NCBI RefSeq assembly: GCF_002128405.1
Contig: NZ_NETJ01000001.1
Location: 62,001 to 126,000 of the forward strand
Direction of reading: 5' to 3'
Length of the DNA stretch: 64,000 nucleotides
From: Gottfriedia solisilvae
GTDB taxonomy: Bacteria > Bacillota > Bacilli > Bacillales > Bacillaceae_G
This document shows positions 54,072 through 62,958 of the stretch, in pieces. Below the pieces are notes generated by a model. The model was not told the DNA's origin and made no database searches. It was given only the letters and a program-made list of their open reading frames with translations. The first letter of the stretch is position 1. Each line of letters starts with the position of its first letter. Both the position numbers and the translations under genes were made by a program.

Positions 54072-55397
54072 TTATTTAATCCTAAATTCTGTTAAAAGTA
54101 ATTTTTCCGTTTGAAGTATTGATATACCTAAATGCCAACATCCCATTCCGGCCAAGCCATATTTTTTGGCTAAACGAAATTTTGAAAGTAAGCTTCTTGG
54201 ATCTTCAAACCATACTTCGTGTTGAATGCCATTTTTATCGATATAACGAAAAGCAGGTGAAGATGCATTTTGATCAAAGTATACTTGGCTTTCATATTTT
54301 TTATACATTTCAATTGCATTTTGCGTAGAATAGGCACTCCCTTTTCGATTTTCACCAGTAATTGGCCAATCATATGCGTATTGAGGTATTCCTAATAGTA
54401 ACTTGGATCTTGGTACTACTGAAACTGCATATTGTAAAGTTGTATTTATTTTATCTAATGGAGCAATTGGACCAGGAGGACCACTTGGCCAATGCCAGTT
54501 ATAAGTCATTAAAAACATTTTATCTACATATTTACCAATTGTTTTGTAATCGTAACCATTATAGTAATCCGGAATTCGATCCCCTTCTTTTGGCGGCATT
54601 GCAATTAACACTTCCATTTTTGAACGATGTAACTTTGTAGACAATTCTTTTATAAATAGGTTTAAGTAATTTCGATCAGTTGGTTTTACCATCTCAAAAT
54701 CTATACTTACGCCTTTATAATCATTACGATCTAATAATGCATATATATTATTTATAAATTTCTTACGTAAAGTTATATTACTTATTAATTTATGAATTAA
54801 ATTTGGATCAAAGCCTTTATAACTAAGATTCGTTAATGTTGCATATGGAATAATTCCTTTTTTCCATGCAAGCTTATTCGATTCCTTCTCATTTACTTGA
54901 ATTAAATTTGCATTAGTAGTTGGATGGTATTCAAAAACGAAAATTCCAGTAACCGCATTTTTAGAATGCTCGAGTATCCAATTATTGTAATGTTTATCCT
55001 TTGGAACGAAATATGTGCCTGTCCAAATAGTTTTTTTCGGAGACGAAGGGATTATTAATTTTTGCCCAGGTATTAGGGTGTCGTTCGTCATTTTATTTCT
55101 ATCCTTTAATTTGCTTGTGCTTAATGAATGGCGATAAGCGATGTCCCATAAAGTTTCACCACTTTTTACATAATACGTTGTACCTGGTAATAACAGGGCC
55201 TGTCCAATTACAAGTTTATCGTCTCGTTTTAGACCATTGAGTTTAGAAATATCCTTAGAATTTCCCTTATATTGTTTTGAAATTTTATTTAAACTATCAC
55301 CTTGTTTTACTTCATAAATTACTAATGCCTGAGCTGAAAATAAAGGAATAAAAAAAACAAAAAGCATTGTGAAAAATAAAATACATTTATGTTTCAA
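54072..55397 (-). CDS. LysM-GH18 spore peptidoglycan hydrolase (YaaH/SleL-like)
   Basis: A 441-residue protein. Signal peptide (ILFFTMLFVFFIPLFSAQAL), LysM 1 (YEVKQGDSLNKISKQYKG), LysM 2 (YYVKSGETLWDIAYRHSL), then a GH18 barrel from about residue 125. The catalytic strand reads YKGVSIDFEMVKPTDR, which is the YaaH-type form of the DxxDxDxE motif, and MFLMTYNWHWPSGPPGPIAP is the conserved loop. Family members (SleL/YaaH) hydrolyse cortex fragments as N-acetylglucosaminidases or epimerases during germination, binding spore peptidoglycan through LysM. Its location beside the ger operon fits a germination role. Confidence 0.94.
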   Translation of the reverse strand: MKHKCILFFTMLFVFFIPLFSAQALVIYEVKQGDSLNKISKQYKGNSKDISKLNGLKRDDKLVIGQALLLPGTTYYVKSGETLWDIAYRHSLSTSKLKDRNKMTNDTLIPGQKLIIPSSPKKTIWTGTYFVPKDKHYNNWILEHSKNAVTGIFVFEYHPTTNANLIQVNEKESNKLAWKKGIIPYATLTNLSYKGFDPNLIHKLISNITLRKKFINNIYALLDRNDYKGVSIDFEMVKPTDRNYLNLFIKELSTKLHRSKMEVLIAMPPKEGDRIPDYYNGYDYKTIGKYVDKMFLMTYNWHWPSGPPGPIAPLDKINTTLQYAVSVVPRSKLLLGIPQYAYDWPITGENRKGSAYSTQNAIEMYKKYESQVYFDQNASSPAFRYIDKNGIQHEVWFEDPRSLLSKFRLAKKYGLAGMGCWHLGISILQTEKLLLTEFRIK

Positions 55398-55762
55398 TAT
55401 GAAATACCTCCTAATTTTATGGAGATGTTCGTAATCCTGACTTTTATTTTCTTAGCTTTCACCAAAGATAAAAAATTCATTAAAAAAAGTGGCTTGCCAA
55501 ATGAAGATGACGTTCTCTATTGGAGTGCTCGAAACTATAAAATCAGGTAAAATGTAAGTATAATATCATTAAATAAGCAGTGGGTCGATCATCATCGACT
55601 CCTGAATTTGTTCAACTATCGCATGCGTAAGTTGAATAAGAATTATTTAGTTATAAATTAAGTTTTATTATTGATGGTCCACTTGAAATAATATCTCTTG
55701 TTCCTAATTCTATTCATGGAAACTTTATCAGTGTCCAAACAATTGAAAAGATTAAGATACCA
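55398..55762. other. Interval upstream of the spore lysin gene
   Basis: No gene. It contains the hairpin GTCGATCATCATCGAC (55584-55599) and a stem TTCAACT/AGTTGAA around a CGCATGCG palindrome (55611-55636); neither has a T-run. Their role is unknown. Confidence 0.4.
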
Positions 55763-56338
55763 TTAATCCAAAAACGACAAATTTAATTCTATAATTTTAT
55801 TTAATTTTTCTCTATCCGATGTCGTCTTTGCCTTCACCTGAAGTCCTATTATTGAATTATATAAAATCATAGACATATCTTTCGCGTCTAGCAACTTGGA
55901 AAATTCTCCTGATTGTTGGCCATCCAGAATAAGTTCACATATTAATTGTTCTGCAAAATCCCAGCTCCGCTGAACCCACTGTCTGGATTCAGCATCATCT
56001 TTTGCCAACTCAACTGCTGTGTTGACTATTAAGCAGCCCAAGGGAAAGTCTTCTTCTTGTTCGATTGCCCAATTGAAAATGAATCGGATGGCTTCCTTTG
56101 CAGAATTGGTTTCAGTTATTCCTTTTTCAATTATTTGTTGGCCCATTTCGAAATAATGTTCCAATGAGTTTACGTACAATGTATGTTTATCACCAAAGGT
56201 ATCATACATGCTCCCTTTATGAACGCCCATTTGTGAAACAAGTTCTTTCATAGACGTCTTCTCATAACCTTGCTCCCAGAATAACAACATTGCTTTATGT
56301 AAAGCGTCGTTTACATCGAATTCCTTTTTCCTTGCCAT
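55763..56338 (-). CDS. TetR-family regulator (paralogue of 31114-31689)
   Basis: A 191-residue protein with HTH KEFDVNDALHKAMLLFWEQG, TSMKELVSQMGVHKGSMYDT and FGDKHTLYVNSLEHY, and a C-terminal domain with LGCLIVNTAVELAKDDAESR. It shares length and motif order with the TetR at 31114. An AACAAACGTTCTT element lies 60 bp upstream (56397-56414), probably its own operator. The epoxide hydrolase gene upstream and msrB have long inverted repeats built from related half-sites, so it may repress these genes. Confidence 0.92.
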   Translation of the reverse strand: MARKKEFDVNDALHKAMLLFWEQGYEKTSMKELVSQMGVHKGSMYDTFGDKHTLYVNSLEHYFEMGQQIIEKGITETNSAKEAIRFIFNWAIEQEEDFPLGCLIVNTAVELAKDDAESRQWVQRSWDFAEQLICELILDGQQSGEFSKLLDAKDMSMILYNSIIGLQVKAKTTSDREKLNKIIELNLSFLD

Positions 56339-56396
56339 CTAAAAAATCCCTCCTTGAAAACAAATTTAACACTATATAAACAAACGAAAATCATTT

Positions 56397-56414
56397 TTGA
56401 ACAAACGTTCTTAA
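56397..56414 (-). promoter_or_regulatory. Candidate autoregulatory TetR operator
   Basis: TTGAACAAACGTTCTTAA, imperfect palindrome about 60 bp upstream of the TetR start; half-sites resemble those of the long inverted repeats at 58750 and 61186. Confidence 0.5.
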
Positions 56415-56583
56415 TATGAGAGGTTTTATTATATCTCAACCTCATATTTAAGTCCAATTATATGCAAGTTATCTATTATGAATTTTTTTTGCATAAAAAA
56501 GTCTCCTTGCTGTACTATCAAATAATCATTATCAAGGGTTGAACGGAATCAATGCGTACTGTTAAAATAGAATCATTTTATTG

Positions 56584-56630
56584 TCCAAAAAAAAGAGAAT
56601 CTACCCTAAAAACGGATAGATTCTCTTCTA
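56584..56630 (-). terminator. Terminator after the FbpB-like gene
   Basis: AGAGAATCTA/TAGATTCTCT stem followed by TTTTTTTT on the minus strand, 60 bp after the small-gene stop. Confidence 0.85.
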
Positions 56631-56685
56631 TTATACCCAACAACAAAAAATGGTTTTGCAACTTATAGAATTGTCTCTTTGTATC

Positions 56686-56856
56686 TTACAAAAGATTATT
56701 TTCTCTTTCTTTGATTTCTTGAAGTAATTTTCTCAATTTTTCGTGTTTCTTTACGATTTTTAGGTCTATTTCATCTAAAGCATTTTGATCATTATTAATC
56801 ATTTTTTTATTTTCTTCTATTAATTCATAAAATGTCTTCTTTTTAAGTCTTCCCAT
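56686..56856 (-). CDS. FbpB-like small basic protein (56 aa)
   Basis: An ATG at 56856 with GAGGG upstream opens a 56-codon frame, MGRLKKKTFYELIEENKKMI to EIKERENNLL, highly charged and predicted helical. The K-rich start with FxELIxENK and NDQNALDEID pattern matches what I recall of FbpB-family small basic proteins, which in Bacillus subtilis act with the FsrA RNA in the iron-sparing response. No convincing Fur box was found near it, so the call rests on protein pattern and on the terminator placed after it. Confidence 0.7.
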   Translation of the reverse strand: MGRLKKKTFYELIEENKKMINNDQNALDEIDLKIVKKHEKLRKLLQEIKERENNLL

Positions 56857-56946
56857 AATACCCTCGCTTCCTCTACTTTACTTTTAAATTGATTGTCTAA
56901 TGGCTGTTTGAATCAATTTAAAATTGCAACATAAAAAACTAAATAA

Positions 56947-56979
56947 AATGCAGCCCCAATTATTATTGAGGCTGCATTA
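56947..56979 (-). terminator. Terminator after the epoxide hydrolase
   Basis: AATGCAGCCTCAAT / ATTGGGGCTGCATT stem (one G-T pair) followed by TTATTT on the minus strand, 64 bp after the stop. Confidence 0.82.
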
Positions 56980-57042
56980 TTCTCTTAACGTTCAAATCGA
57001 ATAAAAGCTTTGGTTCACTTAGTGGATCAAATTTTACTTCGA

Positions 57043-58236
57043 TTAGCGTAGCTTCTTAAACGCTGTGCGTAGTTCTGAAGTAATGTGTTCTGGTTGCTCC
57101 CAAGCAGCGAAGTGTCCACCCTTAGGTAGTTTGTTGTAATGAATTAGATTTGGGTATGCTTTTTCTGCCCAGCTCTTCGGTGCTTCGTATAGCTCATCTG
57201 GAAAAACGCTTACAGCAACTGGAATTTTTACACCTTTGACGCCGAAGAATGAGATTCCAGCAACTGTGTTCTCCCAGTAAATACGAGACGTCGAAACTCC
57301 AGTATTCGTAAACCAGAACAACGAGATATTATCTAGAATGTCATCGATTGTTATGCCTTCTTCAATTCCAGCAATAGATCTCGACTTCATAGCAAGACTC
57401 TTCCAATCATGGTCAAGTAGGAAGGCTGCTAATCCGACAGGCGAATCAACCAATCCTGTCATCGTCTGTGGACGCGTTCCCAATATAGCTGCGAATGCGA
57501 ATTTATTTTCTCCAACTTGTGCAGCAGCTTTTTTCTCTTCGTCTGAAAGACCAGATGGTAATGGATTACCAGTCCAAATAGCCGCATCAACTTCTGGTGG
57601 AATTACGCCAGCCATGTTAGTGTGAATTCCGATTAGTCCTTCTGGCTCCTGAACTCCCATGAAGTCAACAACAATCGCACCCCAGTCACCGCCTTGTGCA
57701 GCATATTTCGTATATCCAAGTCTAGTCATTAGCTCACTATAAGCACTAGCGATGCGTTTAGGATTCCAGCCCGTAGTTGTCGGTTTGCCAGAGAAACCAT
57801 AGCCTGGCATAGATGGAATAACCACATGGAAAGCATCTGAAGCACTTCCTCCATATGCAGTTGGATTAGTAAGTGGTTCAATTAACTTCATCTGTTCGAT
57901 GATTGACCCAGGCCATCCGTGTGCAATGATAAGCGGCAAAGCATCTTCATGCTTCGAACGAACGTGAATAAAGTGAATATCCAAGTCATCGATTTCTGTA
58001 ATGTAATTTGGATAGGAGTTTAATTTTGCCTCCATTTTGCGCCAGTCATATTCATTCGCCCAATAATGAGCTAGTTTTTGAATTGTCTCTAACTGTACAC
58101 CTTGTGATTGATCCGTTACCGTTTCCTTCTCAGGCCATCTAGTTGCGTTAATTCGTCTACGTAATTCGATTAATTCCTCTTCAGCGATATTTACATGAAA
58201 CGGGCGAATTGCTTTTTTGTCAGTCATAGTTGTCAT
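57043..58236 (-). CDS. Epoxide hydrolase (EHN plus alpha/beta hydrolase)
   Basis: About 397 residues from the ATG at 58236 (AAAGGAG at good spacing; the longer frame to 58257 is not needed). The N-terminal EHN domain is visible as IRPFHVNIAEEELIELRRRI and RWPEKE...GVQLETIQKL; the hydrolase core has the oxyanion motif IIAHGWPGSIIE, nucleophile Asp in AQGGDWGAIV and the catalytic His in KGGHFAAWEQPE. This is the juvenile-hormone/microsomal epoxide hydrolase type. It opens epoxides to diols in the cytosol. A long TetR-type inverted repeat lies about 515 bp upstream. It could be an electrophile detoxification enzyme; the natural substrate is unknown. Confidence 0.93.
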   Translation of the reverse strand: MTTMTDKKAIRPFHVNIAEEELIELRRRINATRWPEKETVTDQSQGVQLETIQKLAHYWANEYDWRKMEAKLNSYPNYITEIDDLDIHFIHVRSKHEDALPLIIAHGWPGSIIEQMKLIEPLTNPTAYGGSASDAFHVVIPSMPGYGFSGKPTTTGWNPKRIASAYSELMTRLGYTKYAAQGGDWGAIVVDFMGVQEPEGLIGIHTNMAGVIPPEVDAAIWTGNPLPSGLSDEEKKAAAQVGENKFAFAAILGTRPQTMTGLVDSPVGLAAFLLDHDWKSLAMKSRSIAGIEEGITIDDILDNISLFWFTNTGVSTSRIYWENTVAGISFFGVKGVKIPVAVSVFPDELYEAPKSWAEKAYPNLIHYNKLPKGGHFAAWEQPEHITSELRTAFKKLR

Positions 58237-58749
58237 TTTTAAATCTCCTTTAATCACATTTTTTTGTTTTTTACTTAAAGTTTCACGGTTTACCGTATTT
58301 TCAATCAGTAGATAATGATAAGTTTTTTGTTCATAGAAAGGTCGAATTCTCAGGGCGTAATTATGCTTGTATTTTCTGTTTTGCAGTAACCTTTAGTTCC
58401 AATCTATTTATTTCAAGATTTTGGCTAGATGCTTTCCTTAATTTCAAACAAATATTGATTGTATCCTTGTCAGAATAAGTATGTCCCCATGAAACGATTA
58501 TTCTGATTTTTCTGATAACTAAACTTACAATACCAATATTTTATATACAAGGCTTGATTATCTAATAAGGTATATTCTATTTACTAAAATTGATCCACCT
58601 ATTATAGGCTTGTCCTTAGCATTGGGTATTTTTCTACCCTGTTCGCGGAATAAATGAATGAATGTTTTACAAACAAACATTTAATACTGAGCTCCCTACT
58701 TCTTATCAACTATATGTTTGTCACCTCCTTGTGAAATAAATATAGCATA

Positions 58750-58795
58750 TTCAAGAACGAGCGGTCAAGAATTATCTTGACCAATCGTTCTTGAA
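58750..58795. promoter_or_regulatory. Long inverted repeat, TetR-type tandem operator (site B)
   Basis: 46-bp inverted repeat: outer arms TTCAAGAACGA / TCGTTCTTGAA, inner arms GGTCAAGA / TCTTGACC around AATTA. Same plan as sites A (30882) and C (61186). Confidence 0.65.
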
Positions 58796-58880
58796 TTTAT
58801 CAAACTCTAAAATAGCTGTTGTTATGAAGCTAAGTTTGATCTAAAACACCTAATAGCCCTTATCTCAATGGAAAATAAAA

Positions 58881-58919
58881 AGAATCCATTTTGAGTACAA
58901 GATGTTCAAAATGGATTCT
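58881..58919. terminator. Hairpin terminator downstream of msrA 1
   Basis: AGAATCCATTTTGA/TCAAAATGGATTCT perfect 14-pair stem, 160 bp after the msrA stop. Followed by TTTTTATTTTCC on the minus strand. Confidence 0.8.
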
Positions 58920-59082
58920 TCAATAGCAGTTTTTTTAGTTTCAGTTTTATAAAAAAATTTAATCATTTATTCTAAATCATGTACATACCCATAGTTATTT
59001 ATGAGCTGAGCTGTATAGAGCCATGTGGAATTTATCGCCTATTAAATATTCCATTAAGGAAATCTAGAGCATCTTTTTATCA

Positions 59083-59718
59083 CTAAATAATACTACAGGT
59101 ATCTCCGGTTTGCTCTCGCTCTCCCTTTAATTCCTCACGAATGACACACCAAAGCGGTTCCAAAATTGGATCTTGAAATTCGCTTTGTATCTCCTCAAGC
59201 GTTCCAATTCCTCTTGATAGCCCATTTAACCTAGCTGCTAAGGTTGATTGAACAAGTGATTCTTCCCCAAAATGAAGCTGGCACCACTTTTTATAAACTG
59301 GTTTCCACCGTTGAAGATAATATTTTTGATGCCTAGTTACTTCTTCGTAAAATTGCTCAAGTGGCTCTACAGCAGTATAGATAACTCCATACTTTTGTAG
59401 CATTTCCTCTACTTTTTGATACATTTTCTCTTTCTGTTCTTCGTTTTGATAAAATAAAACAGATCGATACTTATTAGAATACGGTGCTCTTGTCGAGTTA
59501 TGCTGTTCAAAAAATTGAGTTAGTAATTGATCTAGACTTAGTAGCTCTGGATCATATTGGATTTGCAAAACCTCAGTAAAATCTAATGTGTTTTTCGACG
59601 TAGGTTGACCTTCTTTTCCACCTGCATACCCAACTCTGGTTTTGACAACACCAGGTAGATAACCAAAGCGTGCTTCCGGTCCCCAAAAACAGCCCATTCC
59701 AAATGTAATAGTATCCAA
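59083..59718 (-). CDS. msrA: Peptide methionine (S)-S-oxide reductase MsrA, divergent
   Basis: About 211 residues. MsrA core: ITFGMGCFWGPEARFGYLPG with the catalytic Cys in GCFWG, RVGYAGGKEGQPT, the FTEVLQIQYDPELLS strand and RHQKYYLQR near the end. Unlike the second MsrA it has GCFWG rather than GCFWC, and it has a C-terminal extension of about 60 residues (LNGLSRGIGTLEEIQSEFQD and a late Cys pair region) probably supplying the resolving Cys. Start: TTG at 59718 is 8 bases after AGGAG; the GTG at 59727 overlaps that site. It reduces methionine-S-sulfoxide in oxidised proteins. Confidence 0.9.
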   Translation of the reverse strand: MDTITFGMGCFWGPEARFGYLPGVVKTRVGYAGGKEGQPTSKNTLDFTEVLQIQYDPELLSLDQLLTQFFEQHNSTRAPYSNKYRSVLFYQNEEQKEKMYQKVEEMLQKYGVIYTAVEPLEQFYEEVTRHQKYYLQRWKPVYKKWCQLHFGEESLVQSTLAARLNGLSRGIGTLEEIQSEFQDPILEPLWCVIREELKGEREQTGDTCSII

Positions 59719-59813
59719 TAAAATCACTCCTATAAAAATTCAAATTAAAGTAAATAAAAAATGCCTGATTTGTTTGTAGATAAGTGTATAGTCAAGTTTT
59801 TGCTAGTTTAAAA

Positions 59814-59843
59814 AAAGTCCTTGGTGAAATCACCAAGAACTTT
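59814..59843 (-). terminator. Terminator between the two msrA genes
   Basis: AAAGTCCTTGGTG/CACCAAGAACTTT stem with one mismatch and A/T flanks, about 50 bp after the second msrA stop; the two genes are thus separate units. Confidence 0.82.
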
Positions 59844-59890
59844 ACTATATTTATTTAAAAAGATAAGGTACTCGTTACAGCCACCTTCTT

Positions 59891-60424
59891 TTAGCTTCTC
59901 TTTTGGTTTTCTCGAATAAATTGTGCTCTTCCGGAACCTTCCTTGTAAAGTTTATAGTGGAAGGAATTTTTTTTATAATATTGTTGATGATTTTCTTCAG
60001 CTGGATAAAACATAGACGCTTCTTTGATTTCGGTTACAATTGGCTTATTATATTTATTACTATCTTCTAATATTAGCTTAGATTCTTCTGCCATACGTTT
60101 TTGCTCCTTATTATGATAGAAGATAGCTGTTCTATAAGACTCGCCTCGATCATTAAACTGACCAAAAGCATCAGTTGGATCAATTTGTATCCAGAAAAGC
60201 TCTAATAACTTTTCATACTCAAAAATGTTCGGATCGTATGTGATTTGGACTGCTTCATAGTGGCCAGTTGTATTAGAGCATACTTCATTATAAGTCGGAT
60301 TATCCTTATGTCCTCCTGTATAGCCAGAAACTACCTTAATAATGCCAGGTAACTCATCAAATGGTTGAACCATACACCAAAAACATCCACCAGCAAAAGT
60401 AGCTACTTCATAATTTGTTACCAT
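59891..60424 (-). CDS. msrA: Peptide methionine (S)-S-oxide reductase MsrA, canonical
   Basis: A 177-residue single-domain MsrA: YEVATFAGGCFWCMVQPFDE with catalytic Cys, VSGYTGGHKDNPTYNEVCSN, GHYEAVQITYDP, QIDPTDAFGQFNDRGESYRT and HQQYYKKN. The length and GCFWC motif match the common bacterial enzyme. It follows msrB by about 190 bp, with the same direction and no strong terminator between, so both may be transcribed together. It reverses oxidative damage to methionine. Confidence 0.95.
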   Translation of the reverse strand: MVTNYEVATFAGGCFWCMVQPFDELPGIIKVVSGYTGGHKDNPTYNEVCSNTTGHYEAVQITYDPNIFEYEKLLELFWIQIDPTDAFGQFNDRGESYRTAIFYHNKEQKRMAEESKLILEDSNKYNKPIVTEIKEASMFYPAEENHQQYYKKNSFHYKLYKEGSGRAQFIRENQKRS

Positions 60425-60612
60425 AAATATATACCTCCCTATCAGTTAATAACAGAATGAATCACCAAGGAATATTCTTAAAGGAATTGCACCTTTGTCA
60501 TTTCCTCCTAAGTCTTTCTACTTATATACAATAACGTCCTCACACCTTTGGTGCGCCTCCACCAAAAGGGTTCGAGCCCAATGTTCTAATTAAGTTTGCA
60601 CTTCATTTATTT

Positions 60613-61083
60613 TTAAATTTTTTTTTCACCAAATTGCGCAGCATAAGCGCCATATCCTCTATTTTCAAGATCTGCTTTCGGAATAAATTCCATTGCTGCA
60701 GAGTTCATACAGTATCGCAGTCCTCCTGTTGGTTCTGGCCCATCTGCGAACACGTCACCTAAGAAGGAATCAGCTTTCTGGCTTCTTACCTCGGCCCCCA
60801 ACAAAAATCCTTTACGTTTAAGAACAATATTTTTTTGATCAATAGGTTTTGTAAAACTTGGCCAACCTGTACCCGCATCATACTTGTCCTTCGAGCTAAA
60901 CAATGGCTCACCTGAAACAATATCAACGTAGATACCTTCTTTTGTGTTATCCCAGTATTCATTATGAAACGGTGCCTCGTCCATGCCATTCTGAGTTACG
61001 TTATATTGGATATTCGTCAGCTTCTTCAGCTTTTCTTCCCTGTTAAAATCTTTATTGAAGTCTTGCTTTGAACTATGTTTCAT
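60613..61083 (-). CDS. msrB: Peptide methionine (R)-S-oxide reductase MsrB
   Basis: A 156-residue Msr[52 protein letters not shown] and [16 protein letters not shown] with the catalytic Cys. The zinc-binding CxxC pairs of many MsrB proteins are absent, as in other Firmicute forms. It reduces methionine-R-sulfoxide and complements MsrA. The TetR-type long inverted repeat 61186-61232 is about 100 bp upstream of the start, so the gene pair may be under TetR control. Confidence 0.95.
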   Translation of the reverse strand: MKHSSKQDFNKDFNREEKLKKLTNIQYNVTQNGMDEAPFHNEYWDNTKEGIYVDIVSGEPLFSSKDKYDAGTGWPSFTKPIDQKNIVLKRKGFLLGAEVRSQKADSFLGDVFADGPEPTGGLRYCMNSAAMEFIPKADLENRGYGAYAAQFGEKKI

Positions 61084-61185
61084 ATTGATAACACTCCCCC
61101 AAATATTTTTTCAAAAAATAACCGTAACCCAATCGGTTTATCTAAGAAATCTGAACGGTTATCCTTTCGAAACAAATTTACCACA

Positions 61186-61232
61186 TTCAAGAACGTTCGG
61201 TCAAGAATTATTTAATACCGATCATTCTTAAA
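61186..61232. promoter_or_regulatory. Long inverted repeat, TetR-type tandem operator (site C)
   Basis: Imperfect 47-bp inverted repeat: TTCAAGAACGTTCGGTCAAG on the left and ATACCGATCATTCTTAAA on the right around AATTATTTA. It is the least symmetric of the three related sites. The rest of the 61084-61392 interval has no gene. Confidence 0.6.
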
Positions 61233-61392
61233 TGTGTAAATGTGTGTACCCATAAATTCATCTTATTGCAGTTGTCGAATTATGAATCCCTGATAAACAA
61301 AGTCTGCTGAGGTAAACGACCCATTAAGCAACAAAAGAGCATATACAGCTTGTTCCACGCCAGCAGTCATTTTCATGCTTCATCATTCTTTT

Positions 61393-61614
61393 TTATGATT
61401 GTTTTTTCTGTTCTTTTTTCAATTTTTCAGGTGTAACATCATTACCTAAAGGGTCTAATATTGTTAACCCTGTAACTGTGCTGATTACTTGTCCACGAAT
61501 AATTTGAAGATAGTCTTTCCGTAATGATTGCCGCTCCTTTAATTCTATTTGTGTTAAACCATCTTCTTTTTGTTTTTTAGCTAATATGTTAATACGATTT
61601 AAAATTTCAATCAT
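61393..61614 (-). CDS. DUF896 family protein (YnzC-like)
   Basis: A 73-residue protein of the UPF0291/DUF896 family: start MIEILNRINILAKKQKEDGL followed by TQIELKERQSLRKDYLQIIR and the DPLGNDVTPEKLK end, the form I know from YnzC. The family has a two-helix N-terminal bundle and unknown function; one relative lies in an SOS operon in Bacillus subtilis. It begins 20 bp after the monooxygenase stop and is co-transcribed with it. Confidence 0.93.
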   Translation of the reverse strand: MIEILNRINILAKKQKEDGLTQIELKERQSLRKDYLQIIRGQVISTVTGLTILDPLGNDVTPEKLKKEQKKQS

Positions 61615-61634
61615 TTCTTTCTCCGCCTTTCTTT

Positions 61635-62627
61635 TTATAAAAGTTCTTGTGCAAGTAATCGATAAGACTGTAGTCTTGCTTCATGACTATGACTGATTGT
61701 CCCAATCACTGCTTCATTAATACCAAAATTTTCATCATGTGCACGTAAAGTATTTGCAACATTTTTTGCACTCCCCACTAAGAATCGTTTACGGTTATTC
61801 TGTATATGCATCTTATCCATTTCGGTATAAGAATAATTTAAAGCTTCCTCAGGAGATACTACTTGAAAAGGCATCCTTTTATCTAAGAATAATAAGTTTA
61901 AATCTAAACTAGCTGCATGATATTCAGCTTCTTCATCTGTTTCTGCCGCCATTACGAAATAACCAACATTAATTTGAGGGTTTTGCATAAACTCTGATGG
62001 AATAAAATTAGAACGATAAGACTCCAATGTTTCGGCAGATAATTGTCCACTAATGAATTGAGCAAACGAATATCCAATACCGAATCGTCCTGCTTGTACA
62101 GCGCTGTCGCCACTTGATCCTAATAACCAAACTTCAGGTAATGGAGCACCCAATGGAGCTGCCAGAGTACGATTATATAGATGGTCAATAGGCATCGTTT
62201 CTGACATAAACATCATCGTTTCTACTAATTTATCGTACTGGTTGAACAGGTTCGGTTGTTTTCCTTCATGTAATGCAAGAGTAGAAAATTGGTCACCACC
62301 GGGTGCACGGCCAACACCGAAATCAATTCTATTAGGGTATATTGTCGTTAATGATTTAAATATTTCTGCCATTTTTAATGGTGAGTAATGCATCAGCATG
62401 ATTCCACCAGAACCAACACGAATTTGCTTTGTTACTGATGCAATATGGGCAATCAATATTTCAGGTGAAGCACTAGCTAAGTTTGCAGATCCATGATGTT
62501 CGGAATACCATACCCTTTGATATCCTAAACCATCTACTAATTGAGCTAATTCAATTGTATTTTGTATAGTTTCATGAGCAGACTGCCCATTTGAAACTGG
62601 AGTTTGATCCAATACGCTTAATCTCAT
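61635..62627 (-). CDS. Luciferase-like (LLM class) flavin monooxygenase
   Basis: A 330-residue TIM-barrel protein of the bacterial luciferase-like family, MsnO8/YwcH/YtmO-type: MRLSVLDQTPVSNGQSAHET, YQRVWYSEHHGSANLASASP, RVGSGGIMLMHYSPLKMAE, RIDFGVGRAPGGD and LLGSSGDSAVQAGRFGIGYS. These enzymes use reduced FMN to oxidise small substrates; the substrate is unknown. It lies between the nitroreductase and DUF896 genes. Confidence 0.93.
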   Translation of the reverse strand: MRLSVLDQTPVSNGQSAHETIQNTIELAQLVDGLGYQRVWYSEHHGSANLASASPEILIAHIASVTKQIRVGSGGIMLMHYSPLKMAEIFKSLTTIYPNRIDFGVGRAPGGDQFSTLALHEGKQPNLFNQYDKLVETMMFMSETMPIDHLYNRTLAAPLGAPLPEVWLLGSSGDSAVQAGRFGIGYSFAQFISGQLSAETLESYRSNFIPSEFMQNPQINVGYFVMAAETDEEAEYHAASLDLNLLFLDKRMPFQVVSPEEALNYSYTEMDKMHIQNNRKRFLVGSAKNVANTLRAHDENFGINEAVIGTISHSHEARLQSYRLLAQELL

Positions 62628-62826
62628 AAAAAAACCTTCTTTCGTAACTAATTTAGATACTTAATATCGATAATTAGTAATTATTTTCATTTCATATTGA
62701 TTTAATAAAAGTTTTTATAGAGCCTGTGATTAAAAACATATTTTTGATTGCGCATTTAGTGTCAGGGGAATCTCTTTATCGGTGGTGTCCCCCTGCTATA
62801 GTAAATATATTGTAAAATAGTGATGT

Positions 62827-62955
62827 TTAAAGTTTTCCATTCCAGTAAGTTACTTCATTAACATCTAATCTTTCCGTTGGGGATCCTACTACTCTTGATT
62901 TACCAACAGCATTCATTAAGTTAATAACTAAATTTTCTTTCCAACCGCTCTGAAA
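62827..62955 (-). pseudogene. C-terminal relic of an unidentified gene
   Basis: A 42-codon open stretch on the minus strand, FQSGWKENLVINLMNAVGKS then RVVGSPTERLDVNEVTYWNG and a TAA at 62827, begins right after the nitroreductase stop with no start codon or ribosome binding site. It looks like the tail of a reductase or dehydrogenase, but I cannot name the family. It could be the remains of a gene that was next to the nitroreductase. Confidence 0.45.
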
Positions 62956-62958
62956 TCA

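Larger units (their letters stand above)
58237..59082. other. Interval upstream of the epoxide hydrolase
   Basis: No gene seen in about 845 bp. It contains a long inverted repeat (58750-58795) and a strong hairpin (58881-58919) that closes the msrA unit. The 500-bp leader between the inverted repeat and the epoxide hydrolase start is unusually long and has no protein signature. Confidence 0.4.

Noticed and set aside
60540-60600. GGGTTCGAGCCC string resembling a tRNA T-arm.
   Set aside because: No acceptor, D or anticodon arm can be formed around it and the T-stem does not extend beyond three pairs; it is in a short intergenic gap.
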